From: Terfezia claveryi | Taxonomy: Eukaryota; Ascomycota; Pezizomycetes; Pezizales; Pezizaceae | DNA: 64,000 nt | Direction: 5' to 3' | Assembly: GCA_015179025.1 (NCBI GenBank) | Contig: WHUX01000032.1 | Coordinates: 310,001 to 374,000 of the forward strand | Shown here: in pieces, positions 44,198 through 56,283 of the stretch | Position numbering within the stretch: position 1 is the stretch's first letter | Layout of the letters: the number at the start of each line of letters is the position of its first letter | Program-made: the position numbers and the translations under genes | The notes under the pieces: generated by a model | The model's database searches: none | Seen by the model: only the letters and a program-made list of their open reading frames with translations | Told to the model about the DNA's origin: nothing

Positions 44198-44989
44198 ATG
44201 TTACTCCCCCCTGCTGTACCAATCTTCCGTTCGGCAGCTTCCAGATGTGCTCCCCTCCTTACTAGATCCTCCGTAACGGCAGCTATCCCAAAATACATTC
44301 CCAAGGTTTTACCGAAACCTCCTGTTTTCACACCAACAAAGCCAACCCAATTGCTCTTCCGTCGGCATGCGTCCTCCAACACCACTACAGTGGCAAGCTC
44401 CACAGTCAACGCTACACCAATAACTAATCGTGCCCACCCCGAGCTTATCTCCTGGGAACAGTTTTTCAACCTTCGCCGTACTCGCCGCCGATATCATCGT
44501 GTCTGCTCGATCATTTCAGCTCTGTTAGCTACTGGTGCTGGAGCTGGATTTTTGGGAAATATTGAGGTGGACACAATGCCAGCGTTGTTCGGTTTGGATA
44601 TGTTAACGTTGTTTGGGTTGGCGATTGTGGGGTGTGGTGCTTTGGGTTGGTTAATGGGACCGGCAGTGGGAGGAGTCCTGTTTAAGGCGATGAATAGGAA
44701 GGCTGTGCTGGGAATGGTGGAGGTGAGATATACAGCCTCTTCTATCTCTCGGGCGTGGGGATTTGTTTTCTGTCAGAACCAATTCTAGAGGAGCTCATAG
44801 CTGATACCCGCACAGAGAGAAAAGCAGTTCTTCCAGCATATCAAGAGAAACCGTGTGGACCCCAGTAACCACAGCTTCTCCAATCCCGTCCCCGACTACT
44901 ATGGCGAGAAAATTGGCAGCTTGAAAGAGTACAGGCAATGGCTCCGAGACCAGCGGATATACAACCGAAAGAGGGAGACCTTTTTGTAG
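44198..44989 (+). CDS. PAM17: Pam17, subunit of the mitochondrial presequence translocase motor
   Basis: Two exons, 44198-44722 and 44816-44989 (93-bp intron GTGAGA..CGCACAG), give 232 residues. The N-terminus is basic and Ser/Ala-rich, a mitochondrial targeting sequence. The Pam17 core follows: [20 protein letters not shown], a first membrane segment ([16 protein letters not shown]), [25 protein letters not shown] as the second, and the C-terminal [20 protein letters not shown] then [24 protein letters not shown] ending KRETFL. Pam17 sits in the inner membrane and helps organise the Tim44/Pam16/Pam18 import motor. Length and ending fit fungal orthologues. The upstream open frame to 44030 contains no ATG, so 44198 is the start. 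Confidence 0.95.
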
Positions 44990-46955
44990 AAGATAATACC
45001 GCGTGCAGTTGGGAGTGGATGCAACTGAGAATGAGGATGTTGAGAAGACAGGAAAACGGGAGTTCTCAAAAAATACATAGACAGCAATACCGGGGTTTTT
45101 CCTTATTTCAAGTTATTGTTCCAGAACCTCATTTGTGCTTTTTTTGACCTCTCTAGCTTATCCCTATCCTCCACCTCCTCTCCACTCACAATCTTCAAAT
45201 ACGATCACAAATGGTGGCGAAATAGCTTCAACCCCGGCGTTTGCTTTTCTGTTTTATCATGTTTTTATTTCCGGTATCTTCTCATTCTATGTACTTATAT
45301 AACTTACCACTTAGTACTATTACTTCAGAAGCGCTTTACAAATGGTTCCGAGACTACGCAAAAACTATCACAAGTCTCGATCTAGTCTAATAACCGTGGA
45401 GACCCACTCACTGAATCTCTTCAAAATTTATATCTTATAAAACTTCAACGATTGGTTGTGAGATCTACAAAATTGCATTCTAAAATAGTACCTACATAGG
45501 TGCCAACCAGACTACCTACATAGTGGCCTTTTGAACTTTGAAAATCGGACCAACCAGGCTAAGTTAAACCGTACGTACCGCTGAAGGGGGAAACATATCA
45601 ACATTATCACCATTTCGCTCCTCATAACCTCGCATTCTTACACAACGTGGATGGTTTGCTATCACGAACCGCTACACAAGATCTCTCCACTTACGTATAC
45701 TCTAGTGCCAGAACGATATCGCTATTTACTACGCTGGCTGTAGTCCTCTCCTCTATATCAGGCAAATTTAGCGAATGAGAACAAGCAGGGGTGCAGGGAG
45801 AAACTACTTAAGCAACTCCTCAGAGGATAGGATTAAATCATATATTGCTTTATATTACTCTGAATTTAGTTTTTGGAAGGTGTAGCATACATTATAAGCC
45901 GAGATAGAGACAATAGAAAGGTATTGGTATAAATACCAGCCCCAGCTCATGCGTAGAGTAAACAAGAGAAAATGCTAGGGATAGTACTAAGTAGTACTGT
46001 TCAATGCTTGTGCACTGGGACAAGATCACCTTTTATAAACATTAACGCTCTTCCTTGAAATAAAAAGGATGGCAATTGTAAATCGATAATGCGAGGTAGG
46101 GCAAACAATGAGGCAAACTTCCAAACCCGTTCAATATAAAACTAGCTCTTTCGGTACATATGGTAGACAAAAAAAAAAAAAAAAAAAAAAGAAACCGGCG
46201 TGAAATCACTGTCCCACATAACTTTACACCTTCACCTAAAAAGTCGGATATATTGGGTTATGGGGGAGAAAAGGGAGAAAACCCCGAAAACTCGGAAAAT
46301 TCTACTTTAAAATGGATGGAAATTCCGTTGAGTTGCCTCACCCCCCAAAAATCCACCCAACATATCTCTGATCGTCTGAACCACCCTGATTATTCGCAGC
46401 CAGAGGGTTACCGTGACGTGATAAAATAGATGATCTCCTGTAGATTTGCTACCAACCCACGCCAGCTAGGCATGTCTTCCATAAATTCGAGCATGAGTTT
46501 CAGAAAAATAATCGATCTCGTGGGCACAGAAAACAATGCCCTGCCTTGATGCAAGTCTAAGTGAGTAGTGACAAAACATGAAAAGAAAAAAAGCAAATAA
46601 AGCAAAAGAAACAATGTATCTTGATCGGAGATGATAATACCAGGGAACATTTCCTGATGCTGCTCGCATGCTATAACGTTACAAGTTCCGTGCCCATACC
46701 ACTTTCAACCACATTCGTATCGGCCCAATTCTTACAGAAGTTGATGATCGAGAGATCCCATGTTATGTAAATAGCTCCATAACCAGCGCACATACGCTCT
46801 TAATCAACTCAAACAAGCTCGTTTTAGTCATTAAGTACCCCTCCTTAGGATAACCCGCATACGCGGTTTATTCCTAGGCTAAGAAAAATTCCTCATATTC
46901 TATGGGTGGTTTGGATCTCTACTCCAGAAGCCTGGTTAGCCACGAGATGCTATTA
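44990..46955. other. Intergenic with a flanked ultra-short insertion and a poly-A run
   Basis: No gene recognised. Contains the insertion at 45500, an unflanked copy near 45551 (ACCAACCAGGCTA) and a ~20-base A run near 46170. Confidence 0.55.
45491..45523 (-). repeat. 15-bp ultra-short insertion with perfect 9-bp flanking repeat
   Basis: GTGCCAACCAGACTA at 45500-45514 is flanked exactly by CCTACATAG at 45491-45499 and 45515-45523. Its core is identical to the inserts at 26319 and 23594. Confidence 0.88.
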
Positions 46956-48475
46956 CTATCTGAGGCCACAGAGGGTATTACTCACGTATAGTTCTTCTCG
47001 CATTATCAAGCCAAGTCGGGCTCTTTCAAGCCCGAATTCGTCATCTGGTGGCGGAATATCTTCCGTCCAGAATGTGAGCTTGAATTCTGGGTGCGGTTTG
47101 GATTTCGATAAGTTCTCCAGCTCATGGTTCTGAAGAGTAACTATTTTGAAAGGTTGGCTGGGGTTAAAAGTCCCTGGCCCGGCAGACTGCTTCTCTTGTT
47201 CGAGCTTAACCAGACACGCACTATCAGGTTTCAAGGTATAGCCGACTTGCTTTGGCGTAACGTTGGGATCGGTAGCGAACATCAAGAATCGATAGGACGC
47301 ATTCGCGATCTGGCCCGGGGCCTTATGACAAATGAGGTAGAAGTTGTTGCCGCCAGGCCCATACTTATACGTTGGAGAGCACTTTGCGGGGATTATGTCA
47401 AAGCATGTCAATTCGGGGTCCCTAGTTGGGCCTGACCATGAGTAGCAAAGCAACTCCACACCGACTTTCTTTTTGGTCTGAATACCACATTGAATGAGTA
47501 ATAGGTCCCCGAGGGGTGAGGGAGTTTTGCCTTGATGGACGCTGATAACTTTATCAAGGAGTCCAGTGTCTGCACCGGCCCACCTAAAAATATTTCGTAG
47601 AGTTTCAAGACCTAATCGAGCTCCTCTATTACCTTCGCCAGCCTTTTCCTCATGCTTATTACTGTGGGATTTCCTTAGCTAAAGTTCTTTCCAAAATCTT
47701 AAGGACGTATAACTACTCACTGTATTCCAACTGCAATGTCATCACCCAGAAATTTCACCCAAACTGGGCCGCCACTCATGCCCAGATCTGTATTCGCGTG
47801 ATAACACAATTGACGCTCGCCATGCTTCCCGAAGCCCGCAGGCACAAAGCTAGACTTGGGATGATCTGTCGGTACGTCCTGCTTATTTCCTGGGTAGCCT
47901 CCAACCTGGCCGGCTAGCATCGTTCCTGGTTCCGATGTACTTAGGTCCATTGCTGCCAGAATGATGTTGTAACCAAAAGCCTTTCTGGGCGTTTGGACAC
48001 CACCAACAATCGGGCGGTCTAGCAAAATCACTCCATAGTCGTCCGCCGAATCCGCCGTTTGACTGGGTTGCTTCTTATATTTTGTGCATATATGATAGCG
48101 GACAGGTGTGACAGTCTCGGTCAGAATGTTACCTTCCTCGTTCGTAATCTGAACATCAATTCTCGACGTTAGCTCAGGTTGGCTTTGTGCATCTTTTGCC
48201 GGCCTGATCAAGTGATGTCCGGCCGTAACAATAACGTCTTGTGCTGCACCAGGGACGTTGAGAAAGAATCCCGTTCCATAGCCGATCTGTAACTGCCCAT
48301 TGGTAATGATGTTAAGGTCTAGTCGAACTATCACCTCGCTCCAATTGCCTGTGTCTGGAGATTGACTGCTATCACCGTGTACAGGCTTAGCAGCATCTGC
48401 ACTCTTCTTCCATGGCCATATTCTGCTGGCTGCACCAACAAATTGGTTGGAAGTAGAAGAAATCCACCCGACCAT
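46956..48475 (-). CDS. Trypsin/V8-like serine protease family protein
   Basis: Minus-strand exons 48475-47721 and 47673-46956 (47-bp intron) join in frame to 490 residues. ATG 48475 is the first methionine. Residues ~60-245 form a chymotrypsin-fold protease: GYGTGFFL, VTAGHHL (His at ~87), DDYGVILLD (Asp) and TDLGMSGGPVW (Ser), the full triad in the GxSGGP context of V8/Glu-endopeptidase-like enzymes. No signal peptide is seen, so it probably acts inside the cell. The C-terminal half (ARLGLETLRNIFRWAG.. to SNTLCGLR) is unrecognised and may be a regulatory or binding domain. It is divergent from the ankyrin/vWA gene, with 1.4 kb between starts. No frame break. Confidence 0.8.
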
Positions 48476-49873
48476 CGTGACGGTGTCAGGTTGGGAAGTT
48501 AGTACACTCAACTATATCTTCTATCGCCTTTGAATATATTATATTGTATGAGAATCTCCTGGTTCACTACGTTGTGGCCTGAGCTACCTACTATCCAGCC
48601 GGGGTGTGCTTCCTGATCGCTGAACTGTCTACCTACTAGTATGATATCCAATAGGTGAACGCAGCTCCGTTTAGAAAAACCAAAAAGGTTTCGTACATGC
48701 AAGGTATCGATTGATGATTACTCGAGTATGCGAAGTCATGCGGGGTATTCTGAACCAGGCTGCGTGAACAACGCGAAGAGTGATTGATGCACTGAAAAAA
48801 AGCAACGACGAGTCTAGGTACAATGACACAAAGGGCAAACTCATGGACTGTTGGATACGTTAGGTCGTTCGGTGTCATTTTGTGGTTGTTCCAGAAATAC
48901 TTTGACAGGTATGTCAATTCAAGCATATTACAGCCTCGTGCACTGTTGGCTGGTTTTTGTTTTTTCCGTCGGCCAAGGGCACTTAACGATAATACTGCAG
49001 ATCGGCTATCAATATATTGCAAAGAGCAGGACATCATTCTTATACTATTTGAGCAGCTACTTACACCTCTGATGTAAATGTGCCTGCCTCTACCGAATTC
49101 AGAATAAGTAACGTTGTATTTTATTATCCTGTTTCGTATTCCCAGATTCAATCATACCTACGGATACTCCACTTGAAATAGTAGTGCAGGTTGCTATGAC
49201 AACAACTGGAGATATTGTGGGGAATACGCCGTCCACTCAGGGCAGCTGTTCGGTGGAATTCGTTCTGCCAACGTAGTTAAACTCAGAAATATAATGAAAA
49301 TACTAAACGTAGTATAGTAATAGTTTCTGGTTGTTCTTCTATAGATTTGGACACAAACAACAGTAGATCTAATGTACACCTGGATTACGAATACGTAGAA
49401 TCAGATATATTCAATTGATTGTTGCTGGCGATCCCTTTCTCTGTAGCGAGTTAACCAATGTATGTCCCAAATCCAACATTCCTCCTTTATATATATCGGC
49501 ATACATATCATTCAATTTCAACACCACGTTTGCATGTCTTTGGAATCAGCATGTCTTCGGAATCAGAAGCCTTCATAGGTGGAAACATGCCGCCAGTTAT
49601 GCCGACCTGATGAGTAATGAATGGCTCCCTAGGCACTGATTATTGAGAAGATGAAAACTGCGCTTAGATTCTTCATCCTCTGGATGCTGGCTTTTACCCA
49701 TCTCCGTATTGCCTTTCCACTTTCTTCCAATCTATTTCTGCAACACGCCAGCCTGGTTGTGAAGTGTTTCAAAACTCGTACTCCATACTCCTCTTGTGTA
49801 CCAATTATTTTGAGCGAATACTTGGAGGTGCTTTCGCACAAAATTGCGCTGAGCGGATCCTCCTTTGCCAAGT
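48476..49873. other. Divergent spacer between protease and ankyrin/vWA genes
   Basis: Presumed promoters of both genes. The ORFs are short and unconvincing, and no repeat element was recognised. Confidence 0.5.
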
Positions 49874-51807
49874 ATGGAAGATATCTTCAAAGCAGCTCGC
49901 GAAGGGTCCCTCAACGAGAGGGCAATACGAACCTATAAGCTTTCTGGGGCAGGGGATCTTAACGCGAAAGACAGTACAGGGCTCACGTTGTTGTGCTCGG
50001 CAGTCATAGGCGGACACCCGGGAATTGTTCAACGGTTATTGAATAATGGGGCCCAGGTTGATGAACCCTCAGCCCACAATTGCACTGCATTGTGGTTTGC
50101 GACACGGCTCCTCGACAAGGAATGCGGTTACAAGATCACAAGAGAGTTGGTGAAGCGTGGGGCGAAAGTTGACATGTACTCTGATCCTACTATGTTAGGC
50201 ACGACACCATTGATGAATTCGTTGCGGGCAGGTCAAGGATTGAGACCTGGAACGATAAGTTTACTACTTAGCAGTGCATATAACGCCAAAACTGGCATTC
50301 CGAGTAAACAAAAATCCGCTGAGGCAGATGTCAAATTTCTCGGTAACAAGGAATACCGTGACGCTCTAGCCAAGCAGGGGCAACTTATGGCTCAAAAACA
50401 GTCAAAATCTTATTTTGTTTCCGCAATCAACAATTTGCTGGGCTTTCTGGTGAAAGTCGTGAACAGGTTCACCAATAATGTCCTAAGCAAGAAACTCGGT
50501 TTTGGTGGCACAGTCGATCAGAATGCACCGGCGCCAGGTTCCAAGGTACCAAGCCCACCTGGCCTATATTGCGACCATTCGAAACTAACACTTTCATGAC
50601 CAAGGCACTACAATCGTCGAAATTTGATCCCGTGACATTCAACCAAGATATTACCAAACATGTCTACGACAAGGGGCTAGATATGTTTTTCCCATCAGAT
50701 AGCCCTTTCCTGAAAACCGTTATTGATCGAGCTACGACACTAGCAGAGAAGGGAGATTCAGCACTAGCCGGCCCCGACTATTTGCCTGGCCTGACGCAAT
50801 TGAGTCTCTACCAACCCATTTTCTTCTGTGGTAAGGAGCCTCATAATCACGCTGAAATCGTAAGACTCACCTGTCAAAGATAATAGTGGCTCCATGAAAA
50901 AGGGGGCTCGCATTGATTCCATGATCGACATCATTGGCAGGCTTACGGATATTACAACTCGTCTCATACCCGATGATGAAGGGGTCGAGATCCGGTTTCT
51001 AAATTCAGGCCCCAAAGAGCAAGCTTTATATAAGAAATATTCTACCGTAACAACAGCTATGGATGCTGGAAATATGCTGACAGAGGCGGATTATGGTGGA
51101 GTCACCAGACTGGGCACTGTTTTAAGAGCAGAGGTTTTAAAGCCATACATTTATGACGTATTGGAAACCGGGAGTGGGCAGTTGAAACGACCGCTCCTGA
51201 TCTCCATAATCACAGATGGGTGTGTAAGTACATTCCATCAAAACAACTCATATCCAGTTTAGAGCGTGCGGATTTTCTGACTTTTCTGAATTTCCCGTCA
51301 AATAGCCATATGGCGAAGGTACAGATGAGCTCTATAAGGCCATAATTGAGTGTAAAACCAAGTTGAAGGGGAAGGGAATAGATGAAAAAGGTCGTTCCAA
51401 TTTTCTTACTCTTTTTGCCTCATGGATAATATTGACATGTATGTAGTGGTCAAGTTTCAAATCAGTCAAATCGGGGATGATGAAGCTGCTGATGCGTTTT
51501 TGGGTCGCCTGGCAAACGACCCCGGAATTAAGGATTACATTTATGTCACCTCTGGTACGTAGCTCTCACAGCTCTAAGGGGTCGGTTATTGGCAGAGAGT
51601 TTTCACCTTAACGAGTGACGAAATTTACTTGAACATGGTTTATAGGGAGACTGGACGAAGAATTCAATAAGCTTTATGAAAATGAGGATGGACTAGAAAT
51701 TTGGGTACCTTGCCCCCTATCGTTCCAACTATATTAATGTGGTGCTAATAAACTCGATTGATTAGTTTTACAAAACACTCATGGGTCCTGTCCTGCAACA
51801 ACCATAG
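49874..51807 (+). CDS. Ankyrin-repeat and von Willebrand factor A domain protein
   Basis: Seven exons: 49874-50545, 50605-50830, 50880-51223, 51306-51390, 51447-51554, 51646-51704 and 51766-51807, exactly 1536 nt or 511 residues. The N-terminal half has ankyrin repeats (DSTGLTLLCSAVIGGHPGIV, then RLLNNGAQVDEPSAHNCTAL, then LVKRGAKVD). The vWA domain starts near residue 295 with YQPIFFCDNSGSM, whose DxSxS metal-binding MIDAS is intact, followed by LLISIITDG, VVKFQISQIGDDEAADAFL, IYVTSGRLDEEF and IWFYKTLMGPV. The fourth donor (GTCGTT, 51391) is weak, but the frame demands it. vWA domains bind protein partners through a divalent metal; with ankyrin repeats this suggests a scaffold. The role is unknown. 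Confidence 0.85.
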
Positions 51808-52558
51808 CAACTGTATTGGTGAAGAGATTCTCCTGTAGTACATATTGTGATTTCAATTGTCTGGGTGTGTAGGGGTTGTTGAGTTGAAATACGATAATTA
51901 TGTCGTTGTCAGAGCGAATTGTTGTTTTATTGTTGGTACTGTATGCGCATAGCGCTTACATACATGATTTGTCGGCTGAGGGCCAAAGCGCATAATAATT
52001 TCTACTCGGATAATAAGTGGGTACAACCAGGTAGAAGACCCAAACTTCTCCCCAATTACCCTCAACCAGACACGATATCTTCATCATCACCGTATTCGTC
52101 CGAACGTATTTGGTTTTGTTCGGGTTCGTGGTAATCGTTTGGATCGTACCCATTGATTAACTCTGGAGTTCCAGGTTCCGCTCGCAAGTCTCGAACCAAG
52201 CCTCAGCCTTCTATTGATATTCCGGATTTCGAACTGGCTCCACCAACAGCCCCAGAGAAGACCTCCTCAAGAGAATCGGAATCCAGATTATCAATAGAAG
52301 ACAGATGCGAACTTGCGAGCGGAACCTAGAACTCTAGAGTTAGCCAATGGGTTTGATCCGATCATTCACATACTATATTGAGGGTATTTGCTTTCCGTTC
52401 GGTTATGAAATCAATTTGTCGCTTTCCATCCGAGATTGCTTTTCCTTTCAATTCTCTTGTGTCCAATTTCCCACAGGAATGTTTTCCCATTTATAGCACC
52501 ACTTCTTTCAATTATTTGTATTTTGGCTGGCTGTTACGATTCATCGGGAGGTAGGGTA
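51808..52558. other. Intergenic holding a foldback hairpin
   Basis: No gene. The inverted repeat 52152-52348 is listed separately. Confidence 0.55.
52152..52348. repeat. ~200-bp foldback (inverted repeat)
   Basis: Arm 52152-52234 and arm 52274-52348 are near-complete reverse complements, sharing GGTTCCGCTCGCAAGT, CTTCTATTGATA and TTAACTCT/CTAACTCT words, with a ~40-base loop. It could be a MITE remnant or a structured transcript. No clear target duplication. Confidence 0.75.
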
Positions 52559-52927
52559 TTAAGTGGATGGGTCCGGCTTTGTGAGACAGGGTTGTGTATC
52601 CATTCGATTGCAGAAAGTTATGAAATCTTGCAGGCCATGTTTAAATCGTTCGCGAATTTTATGTTCCGATGGTCCATACTCTGCGACTGATCGAAATCCA
52701 TATACAGTACTTGCGTCAGAGTTGAGTCCAACTACAGTTCGCACGTTGAATATGCTCGAAATTCCGTACGATAGTATCGTTTCACAGTGCAATTTTGCTT
52801 CTCCCGAAAGATAGAAATACAGCCAAGTTGATTTTTTCGGACTCGGGTCTGCTTGCTGAACTGTTTTGAAGCAGCCATTCGTACATATGATAGGATGACC
52901 GCTTGAGTTTGTTGGAATATCTTCCAT
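52559..52927 (-). CDS. Small hypothetical protein (weak)
   Basis: A 122-residue ATG-initiated frame (MEDIPTNSSGHPIICTNGCF ..). Composition is protein-like, with six cysteines, but no domain, signal peptide or neighbour supports it. It may be a chance ORF or an exon of an unrecognised gene. Confidence 0.25.
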   Translation of the reverse strand: MEDIPTNSSGHPIICTNGCFKTVQQADPSPKKSTWLYFYLSGEAKLHCETILSYGISSIFNVRTVVGLNSDASTVYGFRSVAEYGPSEHKIRERFKHGLQDFITFCNRMDTQPCLTKPDPST

Positions 52928-54679
52928 TCTATTGCTCGTTTCTTGGGCTGCTTGATTCGCTTGTTTTTAAAGGGAATTAATAATGTAAGAATTTCTATTG
53001 CATTGTTAAGTCCAAAAGTGCTTGAGTGATGGTGTCGTCTGGTGCTGGGTCCGTCATGATTGGTGCATCTAGGATGGACAAAAATGTATAGAGATAAAGT
53101 AGAGAAAGTCAAAAAGGGGTCTAAGATCCGTAGATATAGCGGGTCTATGAACATGAGTTGCTCAATGGAACTGTGCCGCCGCCTAAGCAGCAAATTGTTT
53201 GTTTCTTGTTGGGCAATGATTACGGCACGTGATGGCCAGCCAACTAGAACAAGACTAGGCTGAATACAGCTCAAAGGTACTTCTTTGGGTAGTAGCTGGT
53301 TGGCATGATGAGAAACTTTTAAATAGGTTGGGGTTTAACTTGAAGTTCTAAAAGCGGTAAAATGGGAATGGTGCTCCTTGCCTGTAGGTCTTCGTATTGC
53401 ATATTTGAGTTACCTACAGGATTATGATAGGTCATGTATACTGGACATGGACACTCACTGATTTATCAATATAACTACAGCCTGTCTTACAGATCTAAGT
53501 ACCGAGATCAATGTTCTTTTCAAGACCATTTGTAAGTACTCAGTGAATGCCGACTGATATCTAGGACTCAGTTCAGAATCTGCGGTGGAAGACTGACTGT
53601 ATGTATCATTACCGGAACTCGACCTACCATTGCATTGGTTTACCACATACATAGAAGCATGAAAAAGGTTAGGGGAAATGGTAGGTGACTTTTGGTATAA
53701 TCATCCGGTGGGAGGTACCAGAGACCCAAATTCCATAAATCTCTGCCCCATCCCTGTATAAAACATATTGAATTGCGGAAGAATCCAACTCCAGGCCTCA
53801 GCAATTTGTATCACACCCCAAACAGCTGGAATCCCATATTAGATTCAACCACCACTGGGTCCATCGAATGGACTCAAATCTGATTGGAATTATACGTGCA
53901 TGCTATTTTCCCTATTCAAAGACGGCAAGCGTGCCAGATGGCTATGTGAATTGCTACTGGCGCTATCCATAAAAAAATATATGGCTGTATAGAGGAGGTT
54001 TTGAGAGGAAAATATATAGTGGCAGAAGAGTGCTTGGAGGCCTGAATTATTGCTTTTCCTTTTGTACTAAAAGTTCAAGCAACTAGTTTCTAAAATATAT
54101 TGCCTATAGAAGTAGACTGACTGTTCACTGCCTCGGAGCCATTTTTTTTTTTTTTTTTTTTTTTTTTGGCGGAGGAAGGAGGCTAGGTGAGGCATTTTTC
54201 TCTATCAGAGAGGACCTCAATGAAGCGCCTAATAGCTCCCTGGAATGTATATATGGAGCAATATCTTATTATGCATGTATCAAATTGAAAATCTGGCAAA
54301 ACTGAGTGAGATTATCCATTAGGATTGTTCACCTTCAGAAGGGGCTAATAGGCTATATCGTAGGGATAGGTTTTTCCCCTAGGAAGATTGGGGTAAAACT
54401 CTCAAATGCCTGTCTATCTCTGCATGAAGAGGAATCTTTAAAAAGCTCATTTGCATGTTAATCAGATGAATATTGAGTTGGTTACCCTGAAGTGACTTGG
54501 GAGGAGAACAAGCAAATAGATTCTAGAACATCTCTGTATGGGGACGACGTCTAGACTCAGACTGCAGGAGTTTTGTAGAGATTCCTGTATTGTGGACAAA
54601 CTTTTAAGCTACTGGCCTTTGGGCCTTTGACGGGTATTCTAGGCCATACCTCACCCCGGAGAATGTTGGCTCTACTGAG
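52928..54679. other. Intergenic, no gene recognised
   Basis: Only short ORFs. A ~25-base T run lies near 54143-54167. Confidence 0.5.
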
Positions 54680-55514
54680 ATGTAAAGGTAGACCTATCTC
54701 AGCGATTCCAGGATTAACTAAGATAATCACCACATAGACTGTTCTCATGCTCGGATGGACCTGTAGCTTTGCAAGTGAGGCTTAAGGGATATAAAAGGAG
54801 GAAACTCAAATAGAATGCAACTAGCTTTTTCTATACCCCCAAAAACGCAGTCTTGGACGTACATTATTCACACTATAGCCTCCGGTCTTATTGTAGTTAC
54901 CACCGTGAGGTAATGCTGACATTGGTGGAAGTTTGGCGAGGCTCTCGAAACTGGTCGCGTATAGCAATCCAGAGGTCGTTTAAGAGACCTTGCAGCTCAT
55001 TCTTCTCGGTTTTTTCGTCTGAGCCTGTCGCTGGATTGACTCAAGGGGAAATATCCCATTCCAGGCGACTGTTTGAGGGGTCAAACCAACTTTGAGTCCT
55101 AAACGAACAATATGTGAGTATTTGCATCGTGAAGCTCAATAACATATCGCTGCACCTCTGGATGAAGCATGCGGGAAAGAGTACCATTTTCAATCAAGAT
55201 CTACCTACTATAATCAAATGAGACTCCCCTCCTCTGAATCGATGCTCACCGGCTTGAGCAGTGCAACCAAACATGGAGTCTGCGTAATTCAACCTCGACA
55301 GTACCTAGATAGGAGACTGTGGCTATGATCTGTTGAATGTAGACGTTTGTAATTGATTACAGATGTTTATGCATGTGGGGCAACGGAGGCCATGTCGGGA
55401 TTGCATCATTCTCAAGATCATGGAATCTTCATCTACCATTCCACCAATGCTGGAATATCGAGGACTGTAAGAGCTATACGTCATGTGCTTGATTGATTCA
55501 ACCTGACGAGCCTC

Positions 55515-55554
55515 TTTGAAGAGTAGACTCTGGTTGGCACAACAATTTGAAGAG
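55515..55554 (+). repeat. 22-bp ultra-short insertion with perfect 9-bp flanking repeat
   Basis: The insert at 55524-55545 (TAGACTCTGGTTGGCACAAC plus AA) is flanked by TTTGAAGAG at 55515-55523 and 55546-55554. The start TAGACTCTGG is a variant of TAGTCTGG. Confidence 0.8.
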
Positions 55555-56222
55555 CTCTTCCGTAGGAAAGATTTCAGGGTTGGATTACTTCAGAACAAGC
55601 CACGTGCGGCCTGGAAAGAGAGAAGAAAGCAAGGAGAGACGGCCTTTAAGAGGAGGCGTCGTGTCAAGCAGACTCATTTAGAGACTCGGGCCGAAGCTGC
55701 TTGGTTTGCGGGACTAGGTACATCTTGAGTGCGTGAAGAACAAAACAAAGTATTCTAGCTAACAGTGACTTCTAGTATGGTACTCTCGAGCGGAGACTAC
55801 TATGTACTGGTACACATCAACGATCAGTCACCAAAGTCATGTCCTCACCATTGAAGTTCTCTTAGACCCTTCACTCTCAGTAAGTAAAAGTGAAGGGAGC
55901 CTGCACACCAACGTCAAGGTGGAACTTCATCGTGCAGGTCCCACCTCGCACGCAACCCTCCCTTCAAGCCCGGGGGGGCTACTACGGACCTACAAGGGCT
56001 ACGTCCCTAAGGCCAGGGGCTTGAAGGGAGGTCGGGTCATCAGTGGTAGGACAGGTGAGGCCCCCTGTCCGAAGCGGTGAGGAGAGAAGAGAAGAGGGAG
56101 GAAGAAGGGTTTATATAGGATTTTGGGCCTGCGCCAAGGATTTCCTAGCATTGCTGAAGAGCGGGCTTGGCAAAGAATTGCCCAGAGGTTTATCTTATCA
56201 GGAGACCTATCTGTTGGCAGCG

Positions 56223-56250
56223 GGCTTAAGGTAGTCTGGTTGGCTTAAGA
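56223..56250 (+). repeat. 10-bp ultra-short insertion, near-perfect 9-bp flanking repeat
   Basis: TAGTCTGGTT (56232-56241) lies between GGCTTAAGG and GGCTTAAGA (8 of 9). Repeat copy B at the corresponding place (about 59070) lacks the motif. This is the shortest insert seen. Confidence 0.6.
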
Positions 56251-56283
56251 TAATCGAGAGGCGCGAGACGACCTATCTGTGAC

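Larger units (their letters stand above)
54680..56283 (+). repeat. Dispersed repeat, copy A (~1.6 kb)
   Basis: Homologous in direct orientation to 57375-59115. It starts at TAAAGGTAGACCTATC and ends after ACGACCTATCTGTG. A TATAAAAGG box lies near 54790. The block 55790-56230 is about 95% identical to copy B by eye, the flanks clearly less. It contains hairpin stems (CCCTTCACT..AGTGAAGGG at 55867-55897; CCCTTCAAGCCC..GGGCTTGAAGGG at about 55961-56028). Two ultra-short insertions (55524, 56232) lie in it. No protein domain recognised; class unknown. Confidence 0.75.

Noticed and set aside
50546..50604. Apparent frame shift in the ankyrin/vWA gene
   Set aside because: A 59-bp intron (GTACCA..CTAAC..AAG) explains it and restores the frame; the total exon length is then a multiple of three.
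55516..55728. ORFs in repeat copies A and B (for example 55516-55728, 58182-58493, 58839-59117)
   Set aside because: The frames are not conserved between the two copies, which differ by indels.
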